Shown piece by piece: positions 46,078-58,847 of a DNA stretch of 64,000 nucleotides. A program made the translations under genes and the position numbers. This DNA comes from Capsicum annuum (lineage: Eukaryota > Streptophyta > Magnoliopsida > Solanales > Solanaceae). Each line of letters begins with the position of its first letter. The first letter of the stretch is position 1. The notes below the pieces were generated by a model, which worked only from the letters and a program-made list of their open reading frames with translations, had not been told where the DNA came from and made no database searches. The stretch is from assembly GCF_002878395.1 (NCBI RefSeq), contig NC_061122.1, positions 80,915,088 through 80,979,087 of the forward strand, in the 5' to 3' direction.

Positions 46078-49000
46078 TTTCATTACCCACTTTTTGAGTT
46101 ATGATGGCACCTATCACATCCCACCAGTAGGTAAGTCAATACCATAATCCGAAGCTAATAAAATAGGTTGCCTTGGTAGAAATGTCCAATGTGGACCTTA
46201 TCTAAGAACACAATATAACAAATAAAATTCCACAATCTTAGACAAATAATATTCAAATACCAATCCCATAACCTGATAGTATTAGTACAACAACGTCTAG
46301 ATTTGATAATAGAAATTTACAACTCAAAGTCTAAAATGTCTTAAATAATCTCATATATTTGTTTTGAAAACAAAAGACAAATAAAGATAGAGAGGAAAGA
46401 GAGAAGTTCAAACTTCAAGAGCTCACCCTATCTCCAAATAGTCAATGAGGTATGTTTGATGCAACGACGGTAACTAGAACCTACGCCTGCAATAAAAAGG
46501 TACAGAAGTGTAGTATGAGTACCAAAACATGGGTACTCAGTAGGCATCATCAGTCGATAGAGCTAAATCATAATATAAAGACGATATAATTTAAGACTAT
46601 TCTTAAAGACAAGGTACAAAATCGAACCTAAATCTTCTTCGATACCACTGTATAGAATAACTAATCTACTAGGGTAATAACATAACATATCATATCATAT
46701 CAATACATACCATATTCGTACTACAAATATGTAATCATTTCGGAAGCCTAAAGCCACATATATAATAACAAACATGAATTTACCATAATCAACACCAACC
46801 TTTATTAGAGTATAAAGCACAAGGACTTACCACGATGTCCCTTACCCCTGGGAAGTACATGCAAAAAACTCAACCAAGAACTCATCACGACATCCCATAC
46901 CACTAAAGAGTACACCAAATGAATACAATACAAAAAACCCATAATGGTGTCCTATACCACCGGAGAGTATACCAAAAAATCAACCAGTAATATGTCAAGG
47001 CCACGGGTAACACAACCACGCCATGGCTTATTTTCAAGGTCCACAATCATAAAAAATACCGTAATTTAATCACAATGAAACCAATATCAACATAACATAG
47101 TTATATAGTTACTTATTCTCTAACTTATTAATAAACTCCAAGATTAGTCAATACTAGTTTACCTTCATATCCATAAGCCACTAGATTACAAGTGTCATAA
47201 TTACTAGCCATCACTTTAGGGAAAAGCCACAAGTTACCAATGCTATTATTTATTCACCCATTACAAGGCCATTCTCTAGATAGCAGTATCATTGTAAAAA
47301 GCCAAAACTAAGCCACCACGATACATACTAGATGTCCACTTAACTATCCATTGAGCAATACAAAGTCTATTATTATTGAGCATGTTACAACCTTAAGGAC
47401 TAGTTTCCATATGTTACCCAAGTAAGGTCCACCAGCTAGTTCACTAGACTTCTAGGCTAAAAGTCATAATCATTTATTAGAAATAACTAGTTGTCACATA
47501 AGCAACTTTATTAGGAAAAATTCAATAACATAACCATTAATCAAGAGATTTACTAGGTAAGCCTTTGGTTCTACATAAGATACACATACTAATTAGCCTT
47601 AACCCAATGGTAGGCATAAATTACCTCTAATTACCAATTAGAGTCAACAAGGGTCACACCTCTTATTTAGTAAAAAAGGCCAAGGAATGAACAACAATTT
47701 ACAAAGAAAGACATCATGTCCTATGTACATAAGTGATTTATACCTAGATGGCCTAATCTCACTATGTGTTTAAGAATTTATGTAAATTTTCACCATATGG
47801 CATCATAACATCTCTACCTCTTCCGGACTTTCTAGGCATTATCATAACATTAAAATATCTTTTGGATTTACCGAGCATCATCATAATATCAACATATCCT
47901 CTGGACTCACCAGGCATTATAATCATCAACATATCTTTCAAATTCACTGAGCATCTTTATAATATCAACATATCCTTCAAATTCATCGGGCATCATCATA
48001 ATATTAACATATCCTTTAAATTTATCGTGCATTATCATAACATCAACATATCCTTTAGATTCACCAAACATCATCATACCATTTACATATATAGTTACTT
48101 CAATAAATATTTACAAGCCACAATAATAGAGGAATAGGGATGTAGGGCAACATATACCATCATACTTTACTATTAACCATCACCACATAATATGAGTAGA
48201 AGCATGAGCATGAGTATCTAAATGATATGCATAATCACCACTTTCACAAGGCTATCTATATCATGACTACAAGATAATCAATCAAGTATACACATTATCC
48301 AACCATTAACCACATGCATAAACTGATAATCGGGTTTTACCATAATAATCTCAATAACGTAATTTAACGTTCATCAAGTATCTAGGTCTCTAAAGGATTT
48401 CATAGTTCAAGCTTAAGGTAGGTCAAGTCCCACTCCTAAATCCCAAGAATGTCAAAGTTTTCTATTACAAGACTAACTTGTACCCAAAATCAGGCTAAGT
48501 TATCTAAATCACACCATAAGGTCTTATCAATTGTTACTAAGCCTATAGGGGGAATCTTCTTCAAGTATTCTTTCTAAGTCAACCCAACACCAATGTCATT
48601 TTCTAACAAAGAAATAAATAGTTTAACATACCCTTAAGGTTAGGAAGCGAAATCATTCTCATTTATTAGAGCAACTAAAGTGTTCTTCTACTATTCATGA
48701 ACTACTAGTATAACTATCCAAAGTTGTAGGCTAAGAAGCATCACACTTTGTAAGTTCAAAAACCTATGAGAATCAATTAATCCCAAATATCACCATTCAA
48801 CCATTCATCATCTAAACCCCACCCAATCTCACAAGATATTAAAAATATACTACAATCAAGCTTAATCTAACTACAAGTAAGACTAACCTACCTTGAGTCC
48901 AAGTAAATCACAAACCAACAAGCTTTTCCTTTCCTCTTCTTAAAGCCTCTTCTTCCACAAGCCAAGCTATAATCAATACAATCTAAGCATTACGACAAGA

Positions 49001-49850
49001 ATAATAATACCCATTATGGCACCATTATGCCATGGGTGCAAAATAACTCCAAAACCTTAAGTGAGTTCTACCTTTGGGAAATGAGTTTCTGAGACTAACC
49101 CATTACTCACATATCATTAGGGAGTTATAGCCCTCAAGAAACTTGAGTAAATCAATCACAGATGGAGTTCAATTTAAGTCTCAAGGACTTAAGGGTTTTG
49201 GATCTAGAAATCAACAATTTAACATCAACTAGAAAGAATCATACCTTAGATTTATAAGAAGAATGGATTACACAAGTTATTCAAACTCCTAATCAAGCCA
49301 CAAAACTCACTTTGAAGATTTTCACTCTATTAGGGTTAGAGCTCAAGAGGGAGGCACAAAATGGCCAAAATTTTGGGCAAGACAACCCTTAAATAGAAAT
49401 TCCCAGCCTTCAAGTTCCATGGTCATGCCCTCTTCCTATACACGATTGTGGCACCACGATTGCACCTACATCACTACGGTTGTGGTATCTCTGCCTATGC
49501 CAAGCATTTTTGAATCTTGGAACTTAATTTTGGGCTTCGGCCAATGCTTCAAGATACATTCAGAGTCTGATTCGAGCAAATAATATATATAACTGCATAG
49601 ATTTCAATATTCCAAATGTATTGACAAAGTCGGATTTTGCATTTAATGTCATTTTACTAAAGTTTTTGTTTGGTGGTCAAATAGGACCAACGAAGACCCT
49701 AAATTGAGAAAGTGGTTCTAAAAACCAAACAAACCACAAGGTAATCAATTTATTGGTTCCATCAAGTCACTAATAAATTGGGCCGACCATGGAGAAGCTG
49801 TATCAGCGAAATAAGCAAGTATATGGACAATGACCTAAAGGGTTATTACA
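46078..49850 (-). mobile_element. 5' LTR of gypsy element G2 (minus strand)
   Basis: The minus strand starts TGTAATAACCC at 49850 and ends near 46078 beside the primer site, about 3.77 kb, long even for this family. The outer 1.6 kb pairs with 33541-35102. It contains a palindromic-word cluster (49410-49500) next to a TATTTAAGG box and a 39-bp minisatellite (47830-48105). No coding region; the 123-residue ORF at 47766-48137 is only the minisatellite. Confidence 0.75.
47830..48105. repeat. 39-bp minisatellite, about seven copies
   Basis: A 39-bp unit of the form 'gcatcatcataatatcaaca' plus 'tatcctttaaattcaccgg' recurs with starts at about 47836, 47875, 47914, 47951, 47990, 48029 and 48068. 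The step is 39 except one of 37. Since 39 is a multiple of three, one frame stays open. Confidence 0.9.
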
Positions 49851-51136
49851 TGAGGCCTAGAGGCTTATTTTAGGAAATTAAATTATCAAAATAGAAATAG
49901 GAGGTGATCAATATGGATTTATTTATTGGTCTTCCTTGGTTTTGGAACCAATTTGATTTGGTTTGGGTCATTGTGGATAGGATAACAAAGTCGGCTCACT
50001 TCTTGCCAGTAAGGACTAACTTTTTGACTGAGGATTATGTGAGGTTGTAACTTTATGAGATTGTGAAGTTGCATAGGGTACCTATTTCAATCATCTATGA
50101 TTGTGGTATACAGTTTTTATCTCAATTTTGATGGTCATTTCAGAAGGGGTTGGGTACTAAGGTCAGCCAAAGTACTGCTTTTCATCCGCAAATGGATGGG
50201 CAATTAAAAAAGACTATTCACACATTAGAAGATATGCTTCATACATATGTGATTGATTATGGTTATAATTGGGTTGAGCATCTACCTCTTATAGAGTTTG
50301 AAAACAACAATAGCTATAATTAAAGCATTGGGATAGCCCTTTTTAAGGCATTATATGGTAGAAGGTATAGATCTCAAATTAGGTGGTTTGAGCTTAGTGA
50401 GGTGGATACACGAATTTGGTTTATCAGGCTATGGAGAAGGTGAAGGTGATTTGGGATAGGCTTAAGGTTGTCCAAAGTTGCCAAAAATCCTATGCAGATG
50501 TAAGAAGTAGGGACTTGGAGTTTGATATTAGGGATAGGGTATTCCTAAAAGTGTCTCCCATAAAGGGTGTAATGCAATTTGGGAAAATAGGATGCGCAGT
50601 CCCTGGTATGTTGGTCTTTATGTGGTTTTGAAGAGGGTTGGTAATATTGCATATGAGTTAGAGGTCCCTTCTAGTTTGAGATTCATTCATTCGGTATTCC
50701 ATGTCTCCATGTTGAGAAAATGTATAGGTGATCCTTCATCAGTTGTTTTTTTGAAAGGATTAGGTATCTCAGATTCTCTATCTTATGAGAAGGTCCCAGT
50801 TGAGGTCTTAGATCAACATATTTATTAGTTGTAGACCAAGGATGTAGCTTCAATTAAGGTTTTATAGCGGAGCTATAAGGGGGAAGAAGCTACTTGTGAA
50901 GTAGAATAGGGCATGAGCTCTAATTATCCGCATTTGTTTTATGCTCTGGACCTTTGTACGGAAGTTATGTGTCCTTTATCACATCTTTGTTTTCTAACTT
51001 GGTTAAAGGAAGGTTGATTTCCTTGCATCTTTGTTTTATAACTTAGTTAAAGATTAGAATGGTTATGTTGGGGTACAATTCATACTAGTACTACCTTGTC
51101 CATCATTTAGGGATGGATGATTCTAGTGAAGAAAAC
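49851..51136 (+). pseudogene. G3 integrase region and 3' untranslated tail (broken)
   Basis: Plus-strand frames give 'DLVWVIVDRITKSAHFLPVRTNF' in pieces (about 49960-50020, first catalytic Asp), 'ISIIYDCGIQF' (about 50090, second Asp), 'GLGTKVSQSTAFHPQMDGQ' followed by L-K-K in place of A-E-R (about 50198-50206), so the catalytic Glu is Lys, then 'NNSYN', 'ALYGRRYRSQIRWFEL' and the C-terminal 'VGNIAYELEVPSSLRFIHSVFHVSML' in pieces (50640-50715). The domain would catalyse strand transfer. No RT or gag of this element is present; its left part was lost where G2 abuts at 49850. Confidence 0.85.
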
Positions 51137-53710
51137 TGAAACACCCTGGGTTTTGACCCTTAGAAAATTTCCTAAGTTTTGGATTTTGGACATTATACGA
51201 CTAGGGGGTACTAATCGTATGATAGGGTACGACTAAGGTAGTTTTGGTAATTTGGTAACCAGTGTGGGTTGGCTGGTTTCTATCTAAGGTACGATTGAAT
51301 TATACTAGTCAGTTATTACGGTACGATTGATAGGGTGTTAATCATTTGTTGCCCTAAGTTTAGTCTAGGTGATTCTATTCTGCCTAGGGTACAACTTCAT
51401 GGTACTAGTCATATAGTTGGGTATAGTTTGGCTTGGATGGTCGTATGTTGGACAATATTAGGGTCCAAAGGGAGGCCTGGGGTATGAGCAGTGGGTACCA
51501 CTCGTATGGTAGGGTATGGCTGGTATGAGGTGGTAGTACCATTCTGTGGGAATTTTAAGTAGTTTGAGTTGGGGGTAATCTGGACATTTCCCCTCTTAAC
51601 CTCTTAAGGCTACATGACTTATATCAACATTGGGACATCATTTAACCTATTTGAAATCACTTAAACTCTCTTAACACTGTCAATTTCTCTCTAAGTCTCT
51701 TGGGTTAAAAAAGGCTAGGGTTTTATCAATAGGTGCAAACTGGGACTTACAAGGGTGATTTCTCTCCATCATCTTTTTAATCTAATGTATGTTACTCCTC
51801 CCTCATTGTTAGTTCCAACTAAAGGCATATTTCATGAAATATTTTCATGGCATAACTATGTTATGGTTTTGGGTTTTCAAATATATGTTGGGGTTTTTGG
51901 TTATAATGGTTGGTTATGGTTTTCCCATGTATTTACTTATGGTTTTCATATTATTATGGTGGTTTGAACATTTAGTTAAATGGGAATGGTTAATTGGTAC
52001 ATGGTTTTGGCTTTATAAACACTATGCCCCCAGCTTGTTTAATAAAATGCCTATGAGAATGTTTTTGGTTAAATTGTTGGACTTTAACTATGCATGGTAT
52101 AACTTGGTAATGGAACTGTAAATGGTATAAATGGTTTAAATGGTTTGTAATGGTTAAATGGTAAGGTCTTGGTAGTTATGGTTGGTCTAATTGAAATCCT
52201 TGGGGGCTACAAGGGAATCCTCCAAGCAAACATAATAATGATCACTTGTGGGCTATATGGGACACACCTAAGTCAACTTAATAATGTAATCTATGGGTAC
52301 ATGGGAATCCCTTATTCTTAAAAAGGATAGCTAAGGATATTTCTTTCAAGCTATAGTCGGTATGACGATACCACTACTATAGCTTTGGTTAATAGTAAAT
52401 GAAATAGTGGTTTGGTTGTGTGATAAATAGTTTTAATTGGGAAATAATGACGAGGTATGATAGCTAATCGTGAAGGTGTGAGTCCAATGGACAGACACTG
52501 GAAACTCATGTTTGCAACCATGAGGATGGGTTATGATGACCATTTATGACACTTACGGGGTACATGGGAATCCCCTAAGTACACTTGTACATATGTATCT
52601 TAGAGAGCGAAGGGTACTCGAGAATCCCCTACTCCTATGGTATCGCCAGTTCATGCAATTACACGCATTGAGGCCCGTTCAGGCGGTTACACTGGACCCA
52701 TATAGCCCATGGGTGATGACAGTGCCCAAGCGCACACACAAGTGTAAGTGGTCTTATCAAGTAGTAAAGTGGCCTAATTAAAGCCAAGTATCGATCCCAC
52801 AGGCACTTGATTTAACAATGATTTAATTCTAGTTTAACTTCGACGATTAATTTGATGCAAAGGTAACCAAAGAGATTTTGTAATTTTGTAAATTAGAAAA
52901 TAAAGAAAACAATGCGAAAATTAAAGCCCTGGAACAATCAATGGAGTAAAACCCAGGGTTAAAGCACTCCGAACAATCATACTATGTTATTGAATTTTAT
53001 TTGTCAATTTGCTTAACTTGGTTGTTGATTCGTAGGGTTAATTGCATGATCATGGTTTCCCAACCTATAACCTTTTACCTAATTTGGACATTACAACTAC
53101 ATCGTTGAGCGAGGATGTAATAATTTAATTTAGTTAATTAAATCTATCATCCTACGTATGAATCAAGTAAGGCATCTTAGTACATCCCTATCCTAGACGC
53201 TAAGTTTAATTCTTTATTTTATAATAGAATAAAAATCTAAACTTTGTTTATTCCAATGTTCTATCTCCATATTCCCTCTTCCGAGATCAAAAGGTTGACA
53301 ATATATGTATTCTAAGGGTCGCGAATCCTTAAAATAATTAAAAAAAGAATAAACAAACAAGCAAAATATGATAAACAAAATTAATCGAAATTAATCCAAA
53401 ACAATAGTAATCATGTTCTTGGCTTTAACCCTGGAAAAGGATTTTTTAGACAATAATATTCATAATCACGATCCAATTAATTGACTACATGATAGAAAAA
53501 ATTAAAATCCAAATAAAAATATTAAACCCAAATAAATGTGTGTGCAACTACTGAATTACTGCACAATGTTTCCACTATTTTTTGTAATTGTCCAGGTTGT
53601 TGTCCACCCATTTTTTGTAATTGTCCAGGTTGTTGTCCACCAAAGTTCAAAGTTGACCAAGTACTTGTCCACTTACATCCAGCTGTCTCTTTACAGATTG
53701 TCCCAAGTGA

Positions 53711-53741
<31 letters not shown>

Positions 53742-55417
53742 GTTATACTAATCTTAGTGGGATTTGGAGAAGTGTTAAAGATTCCCCCACAAATTCCAAT
53801 ATTAGCCGCTCAAACCGTGTGCCACACTTTTAATTAAAATAGGACAATTACATAATGGTGTCGGCAAAACTTTTAATTTCGCGACGTGACTCATCCCTGA
53901 ATGTGTCGCTGGATTGATTAGAGCTGGAATTGTCGACGCGACGCGTCAACTTCACGTCGACTCATTGGAATTTTCTTCCAAAATTTTGGTTAAGTGTTGA
54001 ACGTTCTATCCTTTGCCCATGCTTTTTGTAGCGTATTTACAATGAATTTTCAGCCTTTAAATTATCAACATATCACCGTATTTAGTTCACAAAGTCTCCT
54101 ACAATATCACACACCACACATTAAAGATCAAAATAACACAATATTCTCAACAACAAATCAAAACAAGAGCTAAGATAAGGCAAATTTGCAATGATCTTCC
54201 ACTTATTATTCAGACTCTCGACTTAATTAAATTAAACTTTGCACATTAAAAATAAGTTATTCCACATAAAATTATACCATCAAACCATTAAGAACAAATT
54301 AAACACGTTAGAATCCAATGGAACCAACTAAACACACACCTAGCTCAAGCTTGTAAAACTAGTTTTCTGGGTTGAACTCTAAATGACTCAATTAAGTACA
54401 AACTTGTTTGAAAAATACTTTGAGAATTGTGATCATGCACTTGTACACTTAAATGCATATTTATATCAATATGAACACGTTAAGCACATGAATTGCTCCC
54501 AAAACAAGGCGAAATAAACTAGAATAATGATACAAAAGTATGTAAAACCACCTCAGATCAGGTGGTTCTAGGATGGTTAAGGTATATATACCTAGGTTAA
54601 TGGTTTAAATGGCATGCTAAACCCGATTCCCTTTTCCAGTATGGTTATATATATGTATAGTTGTGAATGCATATGGTTGGTTTACTTGGTTTGAAAAGTG
54701 GACATTATTTTATCCTTATCCTAAATGTATACTAGTGTTCACCTGCTAACCTATCTTCAGGCAGTTGTATCCCCATATGATTTAGTAACTAACCATTCTA
54801 CTCCTCCTGCTTAGTGATTCAATTTGGGATCAGCTCGATTGGATTGAAATGGTGAGATTCCATATTTAGGAAGGTTTTATTTCATGTCATGGATATTTTT
54901 ACATACTTTGGTTATTTCATAGACAATGGGTTTGGCTATGGTTGGGGGCATGTCCAAAATGGATATTGTTTTACTTTTGGTTTGAGGCTTTGTAGAACTA
55001 CTATGAGACGATATGGGCGGTGTCAGTAGTAGTATCAGCCTTAGTATTAGCTTTGGTATTGGGGATGATACCTTTTGACTATATTTATGATTGTTCTATC
55101 CTATTACGTTATGGATTATATATATATATATATTTATATCATAACTCATTTGGTATAGGATTAATGGATTGGTTTATGGTTTAGTTTTGGTTTTTGATAT
55201 TGGTTGGATAATGGATGGTTGGACTTGTTTGGTTGGTCACGGTCATGGTCTTATCCCAGAGTCTAAAATTGTAATAAACACTTTCTTTTTATATATTCAG
55301 AATTCATGTAACTCAATGTATGCATATTTGAGGTCGGGGTGGGTAACGGGGATGGTCCCCGGTCCTGGTTGGACTTGGGATGCCCATTATGACAAGGCCC
55401 CAGTTTGGGCTGTGTCA
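51137..55417 (+). mobile_element. 3' LTR of gypsy element G3, interrupted (51137-52722 and 54556-55417)
   Basis: It begins TGAAACACCCTGGG and ends GGGCTGTGTCA. The U3 part (51195-51545) repeats 'gtacgact', 'actaatcgtatg' and 'ggtacgattga' words. Dispersed GGGGTACATGGGAATCCCC copies lie at 52205, 52295, 52557 and 52612, a GGTATGACGATACC hairpin at about 52358, and the shared LTR module at 52470-52725. The solo LTR at 52723-54555 splits it. A fragment of the same LTR family starts near 60748. Confidence 0.75.
52723..54555 (-). mobile_element. Solo LTR inserted in the G3 LTR, related to the LTR at 510-2080
   Basis: This TG...CA block starts TGCCCAAGCGCAC and ends CCACCTCA on the plus strand. 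The stretch 52735-52810 ('aagtgtaagtggtc' and 'atcgatcccacaggcacttg') parallels 515-600 of the upstream LTR. GACAG (52718-52722) and GATCAG (54556-54561) flank it as an imperfect duplication. A cluster of cgacgcg/cgtcgac words sits at 53880-53970 and a (TA)n run at 53715-53741. Orientation is inferred from the related LTR, whose minus-strand end touches a polypurine tract. Confidence 0.65.
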
Positions 55418-56346
55418 TTCGATCCCTCAGTGAACCTCCTTATGTTGGCATGTTTGTGGTTATGAAAGCATAGTAATGGCTTAGATAAGGGAGTAGATGT
55501 ATCATATTATGAAAATTTTGGTGTGATTACTTGAGCTAAGGTTTTAGATAAATAGGAAAGAGAAAGATGAACTTTCATTATGTGAAATAGTTAGGGAGGA
55601 GAAATATGTGGCTAAAATCTTTGTGAGAGTGAGTGAAGTTGCTGGATTTAGTGGGAAGATCCATAAAGTTGGTAGTAAAAATAGGCTTGAATGTTTTAAT
55701 TAATGAAAACACAAACCAATGTGCTATGTGATCAGTACTCTTGGAATTTAAGACCTCAGGTTGTTTGATTATAGTAATAAGGTGAAGTAATATTCTTAAG
55801 GAGATGTGGAGTATAGGGTCCCATAGTGTAAGCGAGCACCTTTGACTCCAGGTTAGGCTTTATCATATCCAGTGGGACTCAGAATCTTATAGTTAGGTGT
55901 GTTGTGGGGGAATTGTAAGTTAGAAATGATAAAGTTTGCAATTCATTGTATAGAGCATAGTCGAGTAGTGTCACTAAATTTAGGGTCTATTGGTTGTATC
56001 ATGTTAGGTGGAGGATACCTCTATTCTTATGTTTTGGGGGATCTTATCTCATGTTTAGTGTCAATTTAAATCAATACCCATGATCACCAAATTAAACTCA
56101 TGCCTTATGTTGTTATGATTATGATCCATAGGACTCATGCGTAAGGTCATCTCTATGTCAATCCTTATTATCTCTTGCTTCATGCTTACATGATTCTCTA
56201 GGGGTTATCAAAATCTCTTTTGATGCCTTTGCATGTTTTGTTGATAAAAATTTCTAATGGGAGGTTACATCCTTTATTCCATTCCTGTAGAGATTCAACA
56301 AGTTCCTACCCATCATTCAAGGATGAATGATCCAAGGGGGAGATAA
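55418..56346 (+). mobile_element. 3' untranslated tail and polypurine tract of G4
   Basis: Non-coding sequence ends with 'caaggatgaatgatccaagg' and GGGGGAGATAA directly before the LTR at 56347. This matches the usual end of Del-type interiors ('gaggatgaatg...' also precedes the G1 LTR). The coding part of G4 is missing, deleted or replaced where G3 lies. Confidence 0.6.
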
Positions 56347-58847
56347 TGTAACACTCTACATTTTTGGGCTCGAAGTTGAACCATCTTTACTACATATATA
56401 GACCAGAACCAAATGGTTTTTAGTTAGAAATAAGTGTGAATAACAATGATTTAGTGTGAAAACATCTTTGGAGATGATTATACGTCATAAAACCTCCTAG
56501 CTCAAAGTAAAGTTGAACACTTTCCTACCGGTTCATTTTTGGTATATGATTTTTCTTAGGTCACCTTCAAACGACCATTTCACTTAGACTATGACGAGTT
56601 TTGTGTCCCATTATATGTCAAATTAAAGCCTTCGAATCCTTTTTCCAATGTAATTGACCGTCCGTCAATTCGAGTTTTGAATCAAAAGTTATGAGCATTT
56701 TAGTGAGGCATGGGTTAGGTCCGTGTTGGGACCACTCCATGAAGGGATCACAAAGATCTACTGGAGGAGGTCTTCTATGGCTCCGTGCTGCATACCTCCA
56801 CTGCTGCATTTTCGTCCCACCACAAACCTTGTGGTCAGCGATAGGGGCGCAATGTGGAGCTCCTCCTGGGCATTAAATTTTTCACTGTTTTATTTTATTT
56901 TAAGGGCATTAAGGTCTTTTATCATTCCTAAATAGTCCCTAATATTTTTTGGATGAATATAAGTTTTTTCAAAACATTATTTCACCTCTATAAATCCCTA
57001 AATATATTCCATAAGCAAGAAAGGAGAAGCTACCTAGGGTTTGAGGATTTTAATTTCCAAGGGTCAAATTTCTCTACGTTCTCTTTGTTTTCTAGGTATG
57101 TGGGACTATCCTAACTCTCATGGGAGTAATTTTAATGTTTTTAAGAAGTTTAAAAAATGTATATGTATGTATAGGTAATGGGTTTTGGAAACCATTTGAA
57201 GAGCATGCATTATGAACCCATGTTTGATGAAATTATGAAATTACTAGTTTTTTTTTTCATGAACTGGAGTTATAGTCATGTGTACATAAGTTATGTGTTT
57301 CGAAATATGATTTAAGGACATGTATCTCTATCCTTGAACTTATATTTTCTTAATATTATTCACGATTTTGATGTTGGGTTTTGAACTATGGGTTGAGGGT
57401 TTTGGATATAAATTGGTTGGATGTCTTCCCCATAATTTTTATTGAACTATTGTACAATAAATGGTTAGTTTGTACACTCATTAGGGAGCATGGGAATTGT
57501 GGATGGAATAGGGGTACAATGGATACTCCAAATTTGTAAAACATGGCAATAGGGGTACAAAGGAATCACCAAATAATTGGTTTTGGTATGAAAATTAGTA
57601 ATAACCTCAACCTACTTGCATAATTGATTTTGGAATTTGAATTATCATTTGGTTTGGCTTATTTTGTTTGAAACTAATGCATTGCATTGCATAAATGGCT
57701 ATATGGATAAGAAAGATTATGAAAACCTTTTGGTGTATGAACGAATCCCCTAAGTAATTTTATTGATAGGTCAGTGGGGTACGAAGGAGTCCCCAAAGTT
57801 TTCGCATAATGACATTGCTTATAGGCTATAGTCGGTATGATGATACCACTTAATAATGCCTTAATAATTGACTCCTAAAATTGGTGGATGGGTTGTGTGT
57901 TAAATAGTTCAATTGGACATAAAGAGGGTTGTGTTAGCTAGCTGTAAAGGTGTGAGTCTGAAGGACTGATACTGGAAACTCATATTTTCCAATGTGAGGG
58001 TTGGTCTTAATGACCGTGTTCTTGTGGGGTACAAGGGAGTCCCCAAAGTGTATATAAAATTGTTTCATGGTTGGCGAAGGGTACATAAGAATTCCCGGCC
58101 TTCGATGATATCTCCAGTTCATGCGGCTAACACACACTAGGGCCCATCCAGGGGTGACACTGAACCCATATAGCTCATGGGTGGATTTTATGACAGTCCA
58201 TCTACACAAACCAGGCTAAGGTTTTAAATTTTATGTTAAGCCTTGTTCCCTATCCCGGCATGTGATATATATATATATATGTATGTATGTATATATATGT
58301 ATGTATGTATATGCATTTGATTATGTGTATTGGATTTGAATTTTTCCCATGTGTTTTAAGCTCTATTATGTTAAGTTGTTTTCAAAAATGCTCTCAACTA
58401 TGTTATATAAAATATATGTTATTTTTTGGATTGTTCCATATACCAATACTTTCTAAGTTTTAACCCCCATATTTCAGGTTCTGCGGTATAGTCCCATGGT
58501 CCATCAAATCAGTAGAACATTAGGGTGACAGAGTTAGTGAACCATCTATCTTTTGGAAGATAATTTATTCATATTTTTATTTTCTTCCAGTTTATGGTCT
58601 CATCGCTTTTTTTTTCCCGGCCTAGATAGTTAGTTATCAGTAGAGGCTTCGTAGGCAGGATTTTGAGTATTATATTGTTAAAACTTTATTGACACATTTT
58701 GGATTATAAGTTTCCATTGAGTTTCATTATATCTTTTGCACTTTGATTTATGTATGGTAATTGCTTATGATGATATGCTAAGGGTCTCTCGAGCCTTCGT
58801 GGTTTGAGATACCCATCGCATCCAGGGTCTCGACTCGTGTTGTGACA
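56347..58847 (+). mobile_element. 3' LTR of gypsy element G4
   Basis: It runs TGTAACACTC...GTTGTGACA (2,501 bp), pairing with 30431-33279. GGGGTAC...TCCCC words lie at 57511, 57552, 57734, 57776, 58026 and 58078, a GGTATGATGATACC hairpin at about 57832, the shared module at 57900-58265, and a tatgtatg microsatellite at 58264-58312. The element is bounded by CCTAA (30426-30430) and CCCAA (58848-58852), a 5-bp duplication with one mismatch. Confidence 0.85.

Noticed and set aside
47766..48137. 123-residue ORF with repeats, and the thought of a CRISPR-like array
   Set aside because: The 39-bp units are directly adjacent without unique spacers, inside an LTR of a plant genome: a minisatellite, not CRISPR, and not a conserved protein.
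53536..53837. Cys-rich 71-99-residue ORFs
   Set aside because: They come from a local 33-bp duplication (ttttttgtaattgtccagg twice) and a (TA)n run in a solo LTR; the Cys pattern is a by-product.
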